Below, one piece after another: positions 8,436 to 15,966 of a stretch of 64,000 nt of DNA; position 1 is the first letter of the stretch; every line of letters begins with the position of its first letter. A program made the position numbers and the translations under genes. Under the pieces are notes generated by a model that was not told the origin of the DNA, made no database searches, and worked only from the letters and a program-made list of their open reading frames with translations. Source of the DNA: Azotimanducus sp965199815 (GTDB lineage Bacteria; Pseudomonadota; Gammaproteobacteria; Pseudomonadales; Azotimanducaceae); contig CBDATE010000028.1 in NCBI GenBank assembly GCA_965199815.1, forward strand, positions 124,001 through 188,000, written 5' to 3'.

Positions 8436-8905
8436 AGTCTCGCTCACATGTGAAGCGTGTGTACTCACGGCGCCTCGCCACCCAGGCCCTGTACAAGCAG
8501 CACTTCGACCCGCTCCGCCCCGAGGCGCTGATTCGTGAATTTCGCGCTGCGCCGAGTTACGAGGATTGCGACAAGACCTACTTCATGGTGCTGGTGCGCG
8601 GTGCCTTGCGGGAGTGGGCGCGACTTGATGAGTATATGGCTCCGCTGCTTGACCGGAAATTGAATGCGCTTGATCCGACCGAGCACACCCTGCTGCTGAT
8701 TGGTGCTTTCGAGCTCCTGCATCTGCCCGATGTGCCAGCACGAGTGATTATCGATCAGGGTGTTCGTCTGGCGCGGCAATTTGGAGCAACCGGCAGTCAT
8801 GCCTATATCAATGCGGTGCTCGATCAAATAGCGCATCAGGTGCGGGGTGATGAGTTCGGTCACCGGGACAATCATCGGGAACAGGATGCCAGCGCACGAG
8901 TTTGA
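8432..8905 (+). CDS. nusB: Transcription antitermination factor NusB
   Basis: A 157-residue all-helical RNA-binding protein that acts with NusE (S10) at boxA sites of rRNA operons. The N-terminal SRRLATQALYKQHF matches the family, as does the C-terminal half (PARVIIDQGVRLARQFGATGSHAYINAVLD, with the usual signature of acquiring Ala-Lys-x-F replaced by ARQFGA). It starts with a GTG overlapping the ribH stop and its last 20 bp overlap thiL, forming the common ribH-nusB-thiL cluster. The C-terminal 20 residues are polar and less conserved. Confidence 0.92.
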   Translation: MKSRSHVKRVYSRRLATQALYKQHFDPLRPEALIREFRAAPSYEDCDKTYFMVLVRGALREWARLDEYMAPLLDRKLNALDPTEHTLLLIGAFELLHLPDVPARVIIDQGVRLARQFGATGSHAYINAVLDQIAHQVRGDEFGHRDNHREQDASARV

Positions 8906-9818
8906 ACTGATCGCGCAGATTCTGCACAGGCTGGGAGAAGATCATGATCTGGTGCTCGGCCCCGGTGACGATTGTGCTCTGGCGGAACTTCCCAGCGGGT
9001 GTCTGCTGGCCAGTTCCATTGATAGTTTCTTCGAGGGTCGTCATTTCCCGCTCCGGGCAGACCCTTGGCTCATCGCCCAGCGGTGCTTTCGCGCCGCCCT
9101 TTCGGACCTCGCGGCCATGGGGGCGAAACCGCTGCTGGCACTGCTATCACTCAGCTTGCCGGATGCGAATCAGCCTTGGCTGGAAGGCTTTGCCGACGGC
9201 ATTCGAGCCGCCGCGTCACGCTTCAAGTGCCCCATCGCCGGCGGCAACCTGTCCTGTGGTGAACTCGGGGTAACCCTGTCGGTGCATGGCTCGGTACCGA
9301 CTGAAGGAAGTCTGACCCGCAGTGGTGCCGAAGCCGGGCAGGACATCTTCGTGAGTGGAGTGCTCGGTGGTGCCGCGGCAGCGCTGGAGCATATCGACGA
9401 GGTGCGAGACCGCGTCACCCTGCTTGCAGTAACCGGCGGGGTGACCGCGCATCCGCTGAATCGCTACTGGTTGCCTGAGCCGAGGCTCGACCTGGGGCGC
9501 GCACTCATCGGCAAGGCATCGGCGGCCATCGATATTTCGGACGGCCTGTATGGCGATGCGTGGCATCTCGCGCAGGCGAGTCAGGTGGGTCTGTGTTTCG
9601 CGGCTGAGGTGTTGCCGCTTGCCGGAGATGTCGGACGGAGTGATGACTATGAACTGCTGTTCACCGCACCCGCATCGCTTCGTGCACACATCGAATCTCT
9701 TGGTGAAGCAGAAGGCGTGAGGGTGACGCGCGTGGGAGAGACCAGCCATCGTACCGGTGTCTGGCGGGGCAGTGAATTCATCCGGCAAGACACCCTCGGG
9801 TACAGGCACTTCGGCTGA
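8886..9818 (+). CDS. thiL: Thiamine-monophosphate kinase
   Basis: A 310-residue ATP-dependent kinase that phosphorylates thiamine monophosphate to the active pyrophosphate cofactor. Motifs: EFELIAQILHRL at the start, GPGDDCAL and SIDSFFEGRHF for magnesium/ATP, ALSDLAAMGAKP, AAIDISDGLYGD, and SDDYELLF near the end. ATG 8886 was preferred over GTG 8847 because it gives the standard N-terminus. It overlaps nusB by 20 bp, consistent with co-transcription. The spacing is complete and nothing suggests damage. Confidence 0.92.
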   Translation: MPAHEFELIAQILHRLGEDHDLVLGPGDDCALAELPSGCLLASSIDSFFEGRHFPLRADPWLIAQRCFRAALSDLAAMGAKPLLALLSLSLPDANQPWLEGFADGIRAAASRFKCPIAGGNLSCGELGVTLSVHGSVPTEGSLTRSGAEAGQDIFVSGVLGGAAAALEHIDEVRDRVTLLAVTGGVTAHPLNRYWLPEPRLDLGRALIGKASAAIDISDGLYGDAWHLAQASQVGLCFAAEVLPLAGDVGRSDDYELLFTAPASLRAHIESLGEAEGVRVTRVGETSHRTGVWRGSEFIRQDTLGYRHFG

Positions 9819-9852
9819 CGGGGCGCGACTTGTGCATCAGAACGCTGATACT

Positions 9853-9880
9853 GGTGGTCGGGGTTGTTCAGACAGTTTGA
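9853..9880 (+). repeat. Solitary IS3-type terminal repeat
   Basis: Twenty-eight bases beginning GGTGGTCGGGGTTGTTCAGA match exactly, in inverted orientation, the right end of the IS3-family element at 13339-13366. No transposase lies beside it. It is a solo end or the scar of a second copy, and it places the three coiled-coil genes between two inverted IS ends. Confidence 0.7.
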
Positions 9881-9919
9881 AGGCGTTGCCGATAGCACCA
9901 ACTCCCGTCGGACACTCGG

Positions 9920-10354
9920 TCAGGTCGAGAGTATTGACCCGATGATACCGAGAGCACCTGCGAGCATGGCGGACATGAACCCGATGAAATAGCGCAACTG
10001 GGTGCGATGCGAGCCTTGAACGCTATCGTGCAGTTTGCGAATCTCCGTATCAATTGAATCGAAGCGCTTATCGACGGTCTCGAAGCGCTTGTCCACTGCA
10101 TCAAATCGCAGGTTTGTCTCGTTTTTATGCTCAGTGAACTGCGCCCGCATCTCCTGCTTGTGCTCAGTGAGTTGCCCAAGCAGATCATCTCTGAGTTCCG
10201 AGATGCGTCCTTCGAACTTCCTGTCCTGCCTGGCAAGCCGGTCATCAAGCAGTTCCGGCGTGACCGAGACATCCTGTACAGCGATGGCTACAGCATTCAC
10301 GATCGCGTCAGCCTGAGGCTGCGATAACCCTGAATCCTTGATGCCCTTGGTCAT
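9920..10354 (-). CDS. Coiled-coil membrane-anchored protein, copy 1 (5'-truncated)
   Basis: First of three tandem paralogues of a small coiled-coil protein with one C-terminal membrane segment (YFIGFMSAMLAGALGIIGSIL), resembling DUF1640-like proteins. Copies 2 and 3 start MKLQVEKFHHMTKG. Here the native ATG is gone: the sequence passes from KLQ directly into a downstream repeat module, so I give the next in-frame ATG (10354, MTKGIKDSGLSQPQ). An open frame continues to a TTG at 10456. The coiled coil is the shortest of the three, with one TEHKQEMRAQF unit and two FDAVDKR-type units. Function unknown. Confidence 0.6.
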   Translation of the reverse strand: MTKGIKDSGLSQPQADAIVNAVAIAVQDVSVTPELLDDRLARQDRKFEGRISELRDDLLGQLTEHKQEMRAQFTEHKNETNLRFDAVDKRFETVDKRFDSIDTEIRKLHDSVQGSHRTQLRYFIGFMSAMLAGALGIIGSILST

Positions 10355-10474
10355 GTGGTGAAATTTTTCGACTTGCAGTTTTAGGAAATCCCTGTGATCA
10401 GGCTGAGGCAGTCGAGATAGAGGCGACGGTGCTGAAGGCGTTGCCGATAGCGTCAACTCCCGTCGGACATTCAG

Positions 10475-11014
10475 TCAGGTCGAGAGTATTGACCCGATGA
10501 TACCGAGAGCACCTGCGAGCATGGCGGACATGAACCCGATGAAATAGCGCAACTGGGTGCGATGAGAGCCTTGGACGCTATCGTGCAGTTTGCGAATCTC
10601 CGTATCAATTGAATCGAAGCGCTTATCGACGGTCTCGAAGCGCTTGTCCACTGCCTCGAAGCGCTTATCGACGGCATCAAAGCGCCTGTCCACTGCATCA
10701 AATCGCAGGTTTGTCTCGTTTTTATGCTCAGTGAACTGTGCCCGCATCTCCTGCTTGTGCTCGGTGAACTGCGCCCGCATCTCCTGCTTGTGCTCAGTGA
10801 ATTGCCCAAGCAGATCATCCCTGAGTTCCGAGATGCGTCCTTCGAACTTCCTGTCCTGCCTGGCAAGTCGGTCATCAAGCAGTTCCGGCGTGACCGAGAC
10901 ATCCTGTACAGCGATGGCTACAGCATTCACGATCGCGTCAGCCTGAGGCTGCGATAACCCTGAATCCTTGATGCCCTTGGTCATGTGGTGAAATTTCTCG
11001 ACTTGCAGTTTCAT
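10475..11014 (-). CDS. Coiled-coil membrane-anchored protein, copy 2
   Basis: A 179-residue paralogue starting at ATG 11014 (MKLQVEKFHHMTKG). A helical N-terminal part contains VTPELLDDRLARQDRKFEGR. It is followed by 11-residue repeats (TEHKQEMRAQF), then 7-residue repeats (FDAVDRR, FDAVDKR, FEAVDKR, FETVDKR), a short linker and a C-terminal membrane helix. The repeats predict a long parallel coiled coil held to the membrane. The 3' 300 bp are nearly identical to the neighbouring copies. I do not know its function; DUF1640/CCDC90-like proteins are the closest architecture I recognise. Confidence 0.75.
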   Translation of the reverse strand: MKLQVEKFHHMTKGIKDSGLSQPQADAIVNAVAIAVQDVSVTPELLDDRLARQDRKFEGRISELRDDLLGQFTEHKQEMRAQFTEHKQEMRAQFTEHKNETNLRFDAVDRRFDAVDKRFEAVDKRFETVDKRFDSIDTEIRKLHDSVQGSHRTQLRYFIGFMSAMLAGALGIIGSILST

Positions 11015-11194
11015 GAGTATACGCCCTTGGCGTGATGAGGATTGGCGCATATAACAACATGGAAAGGGCGCTTGCGTTGTAGGGATTGGCTGAATTACCT
11101 GTAGGAAATCCCTGTGATCAGGCTGAGGCAGTCGAGATAGAGGCGACGGTGCTGATGGCGTTGCCGATAGCGCCAACTCCCGTCGGACACTCGG

Positions 11195-11767
11195 TCAGGT
11201 CGAGAGTATTGACCCGATGATACCGAGAGCACCTGCGAGCATGGCGGACATGAACCCGATGAAATAGCGCAACTGGGTGCGATGAGAGCCTTGAACGCTG
11301 TCGTGCAGTTTGCGAATCTCCGTATCAATTGAATCGAAGCGCTTATCGACGGTCTCGAAGCGCTTGTCCACTGCCTCGAAGCGCTTATCGACGGCATCGA
11401 AGCGCCTGTCCACTGCATCAAAGCGCAGGTTTGTCTCGTTTTTATGCTCAGTGAACTGTGCCCGCATCTCCTGCTTGTGCTCAGTGAACTGCTCGCGCAT
11501 TTCCTGCTTGTGCTCATCGAACTGTCCGCGCATCTCCTGCTTGTGCTCAGTGAGTTGCCCAAGCAGATCATCCCTGAGTTCCGAGATGCGTCCTTCGAAC
11601 TTCCTGTCCTGCCTGGCAAGCCGGTCATCAAGCAGTTCCGGCGTGACCGAGACCTCCTGTACAGCGGTGGCTACAGCATTCACGATCGCGTCAGCCTGAG
11701 GCTGCGATAACCCCGAATCCTTGATGCCCTTGGTCATGTGGTGAAATTTCTCGACTTGCAGTTTCAT
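11195..11767 (-). CDS. Coiled-coil membrane-anchored protein, copy 3 (longest stalk)
   Basis: A 190-residue paralogue starting at ATG 11767. It has the same N-terminus and C-terminal membrane anchor as copy 2 but one more 11-residue unit in the stalk (TEHKQEM, DEHKQEM, TEHKQEM, TEHKNET) and the same four or five heptads. The three copies therefore differ mainly by whole repeat units. The IS3-family element begins 136 bp beyond its start codon. Intergenic DNA between copies is itself repeated (GTCGAGATAGAGGCGACGG). Confidence 0.75.
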   Translation of the reverse strand: MKLQVEKFHHMTKGIKDSGLSQPQADAIVNAVATAVQEVSVTPELLDDRLARQDRKFEGRISELRDDLLGQLTEHKQEMRGQFDEHKQEMREQFTEHKQEMRAQFTEHKNETNLRFDAVDRRFDAVDKRFEAVDKRFETVDKRFDSIDTEIRKLHDSVQGSHRTQLRYFIGFMSAMLAGALGIIGSILST

Positions 11768-11960
11768 GAGTATACGCCTCTGGTATTGTTTGAGTTGGCG
11801 CATAGAACAACACAAACGGGGCGCTTGCGTTGCAGAGATTGGCTGCATTACCTGTAGGAAATCCCTGTGATCAGGCTGAGGCAGTCGAGATAGAGGCAGA
11901 AGTGGTCGGGGGAATTTAGACAGTCTGCTAAGGTATGTTTTGACCTAAAGGAGACTGACA

Positions 11961-12331
11961 ATGAAGAGAAGGAAGTTCACAGCAGAATTCAAGCGCAAGG
12001 TCGTTGTAGAAGCGATGCGCGGTGACCGGACTGCACGAGAGGTTGCGGCTCGGCATGGTATGAATCCGATCCAGGTAGGGAAGTGGAAGTCGGAGGCCCT
12101 GGATGGGCTATTAGAAGTGTTTCGGCGTGGTGGTATAGAGAAGCCAGGGCGAGAGAACGAGAAGCTGGTTGAGATAAAGACCTGCGTTCAGCAAGCTGAC
12201 GCAGATTCTTGAAGCCAGGGCGAGAGAACGAGAAGCTGGTTGAGATGCTGTATGCGCGGATAGGAGAGTTGACGGTAGAGCGGGATTTTTTTCGCAAGGG
12301 TTTGGAGTTCTCGGGCGAGCGGAGAAGTTAA
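11961..12331 (+). pseudogene. IS3-family OrfA, disrupted by a 71-bp duplication/insertion
   Basis: It starts at ATG 11961 after a clear AAAGGAGA ribosome site, with the HTH region MKRRKFTAEFKRKVVVEA and REVAARHGMNPIQVGKWK. After ENEKLVEI the frame runs into a stop at 12212. A 36-bp segment at 12140-12175 is repeated at 12211-12246, separated by 35 bp that fold as a hairpin (CTGCG...CGCAG). Removing 71 bp restores MLYARIGELTVERDFFRKG and a stop at 12331, the normal OrfA leucine-zipper end. Confidence 0.8.
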
Positions 12332-12333
12332 AG

Positions 12334-13171
12334 GTGGTGCGGGAGTCGGTCGATATGTCGGTATCGCGCGCCTGCGAGTTGGCGGGCGTGAGCCGGGCAT
12401 CGGTGTACTACCGTCCGATTGGCGCGGATGCGGAGACGCTGCTGCTGCAATCACTGGTGGAGCGGTTGTACATGGACTTTCCGTACTACGGGACGCGGCG
12501 GGTGAGTTGGCACTTGAAGCAGCTCGGTCACGATGTGGGGCGTGAGCGAGCGCGGAGTCTGATGGCGGTGGTGAACTGGCGGACGGTGCATCCTGGTGTA
12601 CGCACCTCGCATTCGGCTCCCGGGCACACTGTGTATCCGTATCTCCTTGGGAACATGAAGGATATTGTGCCCGGCCAGGTGCTCTGTTCGGACATCACGT
12701 ACATCCCGATGCGTGGCGGATACATGTACTTGGTAGCGATGATGGATTGGTCGAGCCGGTTTGTGTTGTCGTGGGAGCTGGATAACACACTGGAGGTGAG
12801 TTTCTGCGTGAGCGCACTGAAGGAGGCATTGGAGCGGCACGGGACACCGGAGATCTCGAATACCGATCAGGGGATGCCAGTTCACGAGCGATGCGTACCT
12901 TGAGGTACTGCGTGATGCTGGCATACGGATCAGTATGGATGGTCGCGGTCGGTGGATAGACAACCGATTCATAGAGCGGCTGTGGAGGTCTCTGAAGTAC
13001 GAGGCTGTATATCTGGAAGAGTTGACGGGGGGACACCATGCGCGGCGCGTGATCGCGCGCTGGATGGAGTACTACAATCACAGGTGCCCGCACATGACAT
13101 TCAATGGAAGAACGCCCGCCGAGGTGTATTTTGAGAAAGCAAAGCCTTGCGCTGGAGGGGTGGCCACATGA
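12334..13171 (+). pseudogene. IS3-family OrfB transposase, frameshifted
   Basis: DDE integrase-type transposase. The N-terminus has ACELAGVSRASVYYRP (HTH_21), and the catalytic residues are visible as CSDITYIP, SNTDQG and RFIERLWRSLKYE. The frame breaks just after NTDQG near 12873: dropping one base restores CQFTSDAYLEVLRDAGIRIS and joins the second half, which runs to 13171. This is not at the usual programmed orfA/orfB frameshift site, so it is a true lesion or a sequencing error. Confidence 0.8.
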
Positions 13172-13176
13172 CCGCG

Positions 13177-13247
13177 CGCTCCGGTGTAGCCCGCTGCGCG
13201 CTCCGGTCGCTCCGCTCCCTGCGCGCGCAGCGGGCTACACCGGAGCG
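13177..13247. repeat. Long GC-rich palindrome with 25-bp perfect arms
   Basis: The arms begin CGCTCCGGTGTAGCCCGCTG and are perfectly complementary over 25 bp with a 21-base loop. It lies just after the IS orfB stop, inside the IS right end. The inner 41 bp (13190-13230) recur exactly, in complement, at 44246-44286 inside the HNH nuclease gene, so part of it is mobile or dispersed. Confidence 0.8.
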
Positions 13248-13364
13248 TGAGAGTGAGCAGCGCTCATTCATCAAACCCACAAACCATAAGTTACTATTGA
13301 GGGCATTTATTCATCAAAAAATTCCCTTGGCTTTGCCCTCAAACTGTCTGAACAACCCCGACCA

Positions 13365-13565
13365 CCTCAGGCGACGGTGCTGAAGGCGTATGTTGTGACC
13401 ACCGCCCACGCTATCCCGCCAAAAAACCGTCGAGATAGAGGCGACGGTGCTGAGTGCGCATGTTGGGGGTGGACGCACAGTCGGGTCTGACGTACACCGA
13501 GCGTACACCGAGCGCACACCGAGCGGATTGCGCTGCTGCCGGGCTGCACCAGTGTCAGGCCAGCG
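13365..13565. other. Gene-free spacer with short direct repeats
   Basis: No gene is seen. The motif GAGGCGACGGTGCTGA occurs at about 13370 and 13437, matching copies in the gaps around 10420 and 11140. The unit CCGTCG...CGACGG at 13427-13446 can fold. A small repeat ACCGAGCG occurs several times near 13495-13525. Confidence 0.5.
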
Positions 13566-14057
13566 TCAGGTAACCTCGTTCAGCTTGCCCGTCTTTACGT
13601 CATAGACGAATCCGCGCACAGCATCCTTGAAGGGGATGAAGGGGCAATGCCTGATGCGGCGCATGGATTGACGTACATCTTCCGTCTCGTCGGCGAATGT
13701 CTCGAAGGCGAAGGCCGGGCGCATACCGGTTTCGGCCTCAATCTGTGCCTTCAATTCTTCGTCGCTGAATTTCGCCATGCCGCAATCTGTATGGTGGATG
13801 AGCACAATCTCCCGCGTACCGAGCAAGCGCTGTGAAATTACCAGTGAGCGCAGCACATCGTCGCTGACTACGCCGCCGGCGTTACGGATCACATGCGCCT
13901 CTCCTTCTTCGAGACCCAGAAGCCGACCCGTCTCCAAACGCGCATCCATGCAGGTGACCACTGCGACCGCTTTGGCAGGTGCGCCCGGTGCGTCGCCTTG
14001 TGTGAACTGCTCGGCGTAGCGCGCGTTTCTGGCCAGAAGTTCATCTGTTGCCGACAT
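13566..14057 (-). CDS. Beta-class carbonic anhydrase
   Basis: A 163-residue zinc enzyme that interconverts CO2 and bicarbonate. Zinc ligands are C36 (VTCMDAR), H89 and C92 (HHTDCGM); the D38/R40 dyad is present. The length and motif spacing fit the short beta-CA group common in bacteria. It starts at ATG 14057 and is divergent from nothing nearby; coq7 lies 63 bp upstream on the same strand. Confidence 0.92.
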   Translation of the reverse strand: MSATDELLARNARYAEQFTQGDAPGAPAKAVAVVTCMDARLETGRLLGLEEGEAHVIRNAGGVVSDDVLRSLVISQRLLGTREIVLIHHTDCGMAKFSDEELKAQIEAETGMRPAFAFETFADETEDVRQSMRRIRHCPFIPFKDAVRGFVYDVKTGKLNEVT

Positions 14058-14120
14058 GATGGGTTCCGCTGTTGGTGACGAAAGATGTGCGAATAATCTG
14101 GCAGAGAGCCCGGGGAAGGC

Positions 14121-14768
14121 TCACACGCGATACGTGGTTGTGGTCATGACCTTCGATGCCAGGCGCATGAAGCGCTTGACACCCGGCGAGAACTCCAGGC
14201 CGCCGGCAGCGAGTGCGTCGGTGCGGTGTGCCGATTCTTCGTCGCGCATGGCGGCGAGAATGGCGCGACTGCGGCCATCGCTTGTCGGCAGCGATTGCAG
14301 GTGGCGGTCGAGGTGCTCAACCACGCTCTCTTCGGTGGCCGACACGAATCCGAGTCCGATCTTCTCATCGAGCAGTCCGATGCCACTGCCAAGCAGGAAG
14401 GAGGCGGCATGGAAGCCCGGATTCAGGATGCTTGGCTTGCCGCCGAGTTCGGTGAGACGGTCGGCGCACCATGACAGATGGTCGCGCTCACCTGCCGCCG
14501 CGCTCCTGAGATGCGCCTTGATATCCGGCGAGCGGCTGGTCAGCGCCTGCCCTTCGTAGAGGGCTTGTGCACAGACTTCACCGGTATGGTTGACGCGCAT
14601 CAAGCCGCGCGAATGACGTTTCTCGCTCTCGTCAAGGGTCGGCTCACAGGGTTCCCCGGTGTCCGAATTCTCACGCGGCACGGGCCGAGCGCCCGGCGAT
14701 GGCACCCCGCACAGTGAGCGCAGCAGGGTATCTGCGATGTTGATGATGCGGTCTATGTGTGCTGCCAT
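14121..14768 (-). CDS. coq7: Coq7-type 2-polyprenyl-3-methyl-6-methoxy-1,4-benzoquinone hydroxylase
   Basis: A 215-residue di-iron monooxygenase for ubiquinone synthesis, used by many gammaproteobacteria in place of UbiF. Iron ligands appear in NHTGEVCAQALYEGQ, GERDHL, EESVVEHLDRHL and DEESAH, the two-fold Glu/ExxH pattern of the family. The N-terminal 45 residues are a variable linker. It is the middle gene of a minus-strand trio with a cNMP-binding protein upstream and carbonic anhydrase downstream. Confidence 0.92.
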   Translation of the reverse strand: MAAHIDRIINIADTLLRSLCGVPSPGARPVPRENSDTGEPCEPTLDESEKRHSRGLMRVNHTGEVCAQALYEGQALTSRSPDIKAHLRSAAAGERDHLSWCADRLTELGGKPSILNPGFHAASFLLGSGIGLLDEKIGLGFVSATEESVVEHLDRHLQSLPTSDGRSRAILAAMRDEESAHRTDALAAGGLEFSPGVKRFMRLASKVMTTTTYRV

Positions 14769-14798
14769 GATTTTACTCGTGTGCTATCCCGCATGATT

Positions 14799-15746
14799 CT
14801 ACGCACAGGTTTCCGCGAATACCTGAAATCCGTGATGGGTCAGTATAAACGCGGCCAGTTCCACATCCAGCTGCTGACCGGCCAGCACATACTTCAGGTC
14901 GGGATCAAACAGATGCAAGCTGCTTCTCAGCGAGGCGAGCCGGATATTCATGTGCGTCGTGTTGTCCTTCGGATACGCATCATCCACCAGATTCACGCGC
15001 ACCGGCGACATCTCCCGACTCGGGCTGCGAACGAATCGCGTACGCAGCAGGCGGCGAAAGGCCTCTGCGCCGATAGACAGGAGCTCGCCGTCGCTGAGCA
15101 TGCGGATGTGTGCGTTGCGTACACAGTGCCTGATCAGGCTGTCTTCGCCGAAGAATTCTCCCGGCCCGAGTACGGCCAGGGTGACTTGATTCGATATGCG
15201 CACCTGACCCTTCTTGATGACGTGAAACCGCGACGATTGCTCTCCGATTTCGCCGATCACCTGCCCGGCCTTGGCTGGCTCGGAGGTAAACTCGCGAAAC
15301 AGATCGCGCAGATCCGTGGGGGTCAGCTTTCTGGTCACTGCGCTGCCAAGAAACACCTTCATCCAGGTGCTCTCGTCGCTGGCACCTATGGGCGTGACCT
15401 GTACGCTGCCCGCGCGGCGCTCCACTTCAGTATTCACCACCAGGATGCGCGATTTTGATTGGGTGATTATGTGTCGTTCCGGCACTTCCGTGCTGAGCAG
15501 GGGTCGGCGCGCGCGCGGGTCGCGGTAATCGACTGTCTCGAGAATTTGTGCATGACGCTTGCCGGGGGCACATATCTGCACACTGCCGTGCAGCAGGAAG
15601 CATTGTCCGCGCATGGTCTGGCCGCGAACTTCAAAGCGACGTCCGGTGGCGATGGAGAGTTCCTGGCAACAGGTCACCAGATCCATGAGCTGCTGTGCGC
15701 TCAACCGACTGTAGGGTTCGAGGCGCCTGAGTTCGAAGGCTTTCAT
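14799..15746 (-). CDS. Double cyclic-nucleotide-binding-domain protein with degenerate rhodanese tail
   Basis: A 315-residue protein with two cNMP-binding folds. The first has RFEVRGQTMRGQCFLLHGSV; the second has AGQVIGEIGEQSSRFHVIKKGQVRI and LGPGEFFGEDSLI. The last 65 residues (PVRVNLVDDAYPKDNTTHMNIRLASLR, then KYVLAGQQLDVELAAFIL) follow the rhodanese pattern, but the catalytic Cys loop is replaced by LAGQQLD, so sulfur transfer is unlikely. No HTH is seen, so it is not a classic CRP regulator. ATG 15746 was chosen. It sits 30 bp upstream of coq7. Confidence 0.75.
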   Translation of the reverse strand: MKAFELRRLEPYSRLSAQQLMDLVTCCQELSIATGRRFEVRGQTMRGQCFLLHGSVQICAPGKRHAQILETVDYRDPRARRPLLSTEVPERHIITQSKSRILVVNTEVERRAGSVQVTPIGASDESTWMKVFLGSAVTRKLTPTDLRDLFREFTSEPAKAGQVIGEIGEQSSRFHVIKKGQVRISNQVTLAVLGPGEFFGEDSLIRHCVRNAHIRMLSDGELLSIGAEAFRRLLRTRFVRSPSREMSPVRVNLVDDAYPKDNTTHMNIRLASLRSSLHLFDPDLKYVLAGQQLDVELAAFILTHHGFQVFAETCA

Positions 15747-15845
15747 GAGCAAAGGGCTCTCGCAAGATGAGGAAGTTCATCCTGCCGTATCGGGTTCGCA
15801 GTCCCTGTGCGACTATTCGGTCAAGTGATGTGGGATTCCCTGCAA

Positions 15846-15966
15846 GGGAAACTCCGGGCAACCGGGCTTCCCCGTGTGGCGCACGGACATGCCGCCGGAT
15901 TCAATGCCGCCAGGCATTGAATCTGCGAGTCTGATCAAGTCCACGGATGGATTTGATCAAGGCATG
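15846..15966 (+). repeat. Hairpin-chain element, short diverged copy
   Basis: Consecutive hairpins: GGGAAACTCCGGGCAACCGG..., a GGCGCACGGACATGCCGCC stem, GATTCAATGCC-GCCA-GGCATTGAATC, and finally the CTGATCAAGTCCA-CGGA-TGGATTTGATCA stem. It lacks the fourth module seen at 16845. Its last hairpin overlaps the stop codon of the LytTR gene. Confidence 0.8.

Larger units (their letters stand above)
11903..13364 (+). mobile_element. IS3-family insertion sequence, inactive
   Basis: About 1.46 kb bounded by imperfect inverted ends: the left end reads TGGTCGGGGGAATTTAGACA and the right end, in complement, TGGTCGGGGTTGTTCAGACA. It contains an orfA/orfB pair with the HTH and DDE transposase organisation of IS3. 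Both reading frames are broken, so it cannot make its own transposase. I see no clear target duplication at its borders (AAG on the left, CCT on the right). Confidence 0.8.

Noticed and set aside
12140..12246. Relationship between the 71-bp orfA insertion and the 71-bp array units
   Set aside because: The equal length is coincidental; the sequences are unrelated.
12800..12940. Programmed frameshift joining the two halves of the IS3 transposase
   Set aside because: IS3 elements shift between orfA and orfB; this break is inside orfB in the catalytic core, with no slippery A-run at the site.
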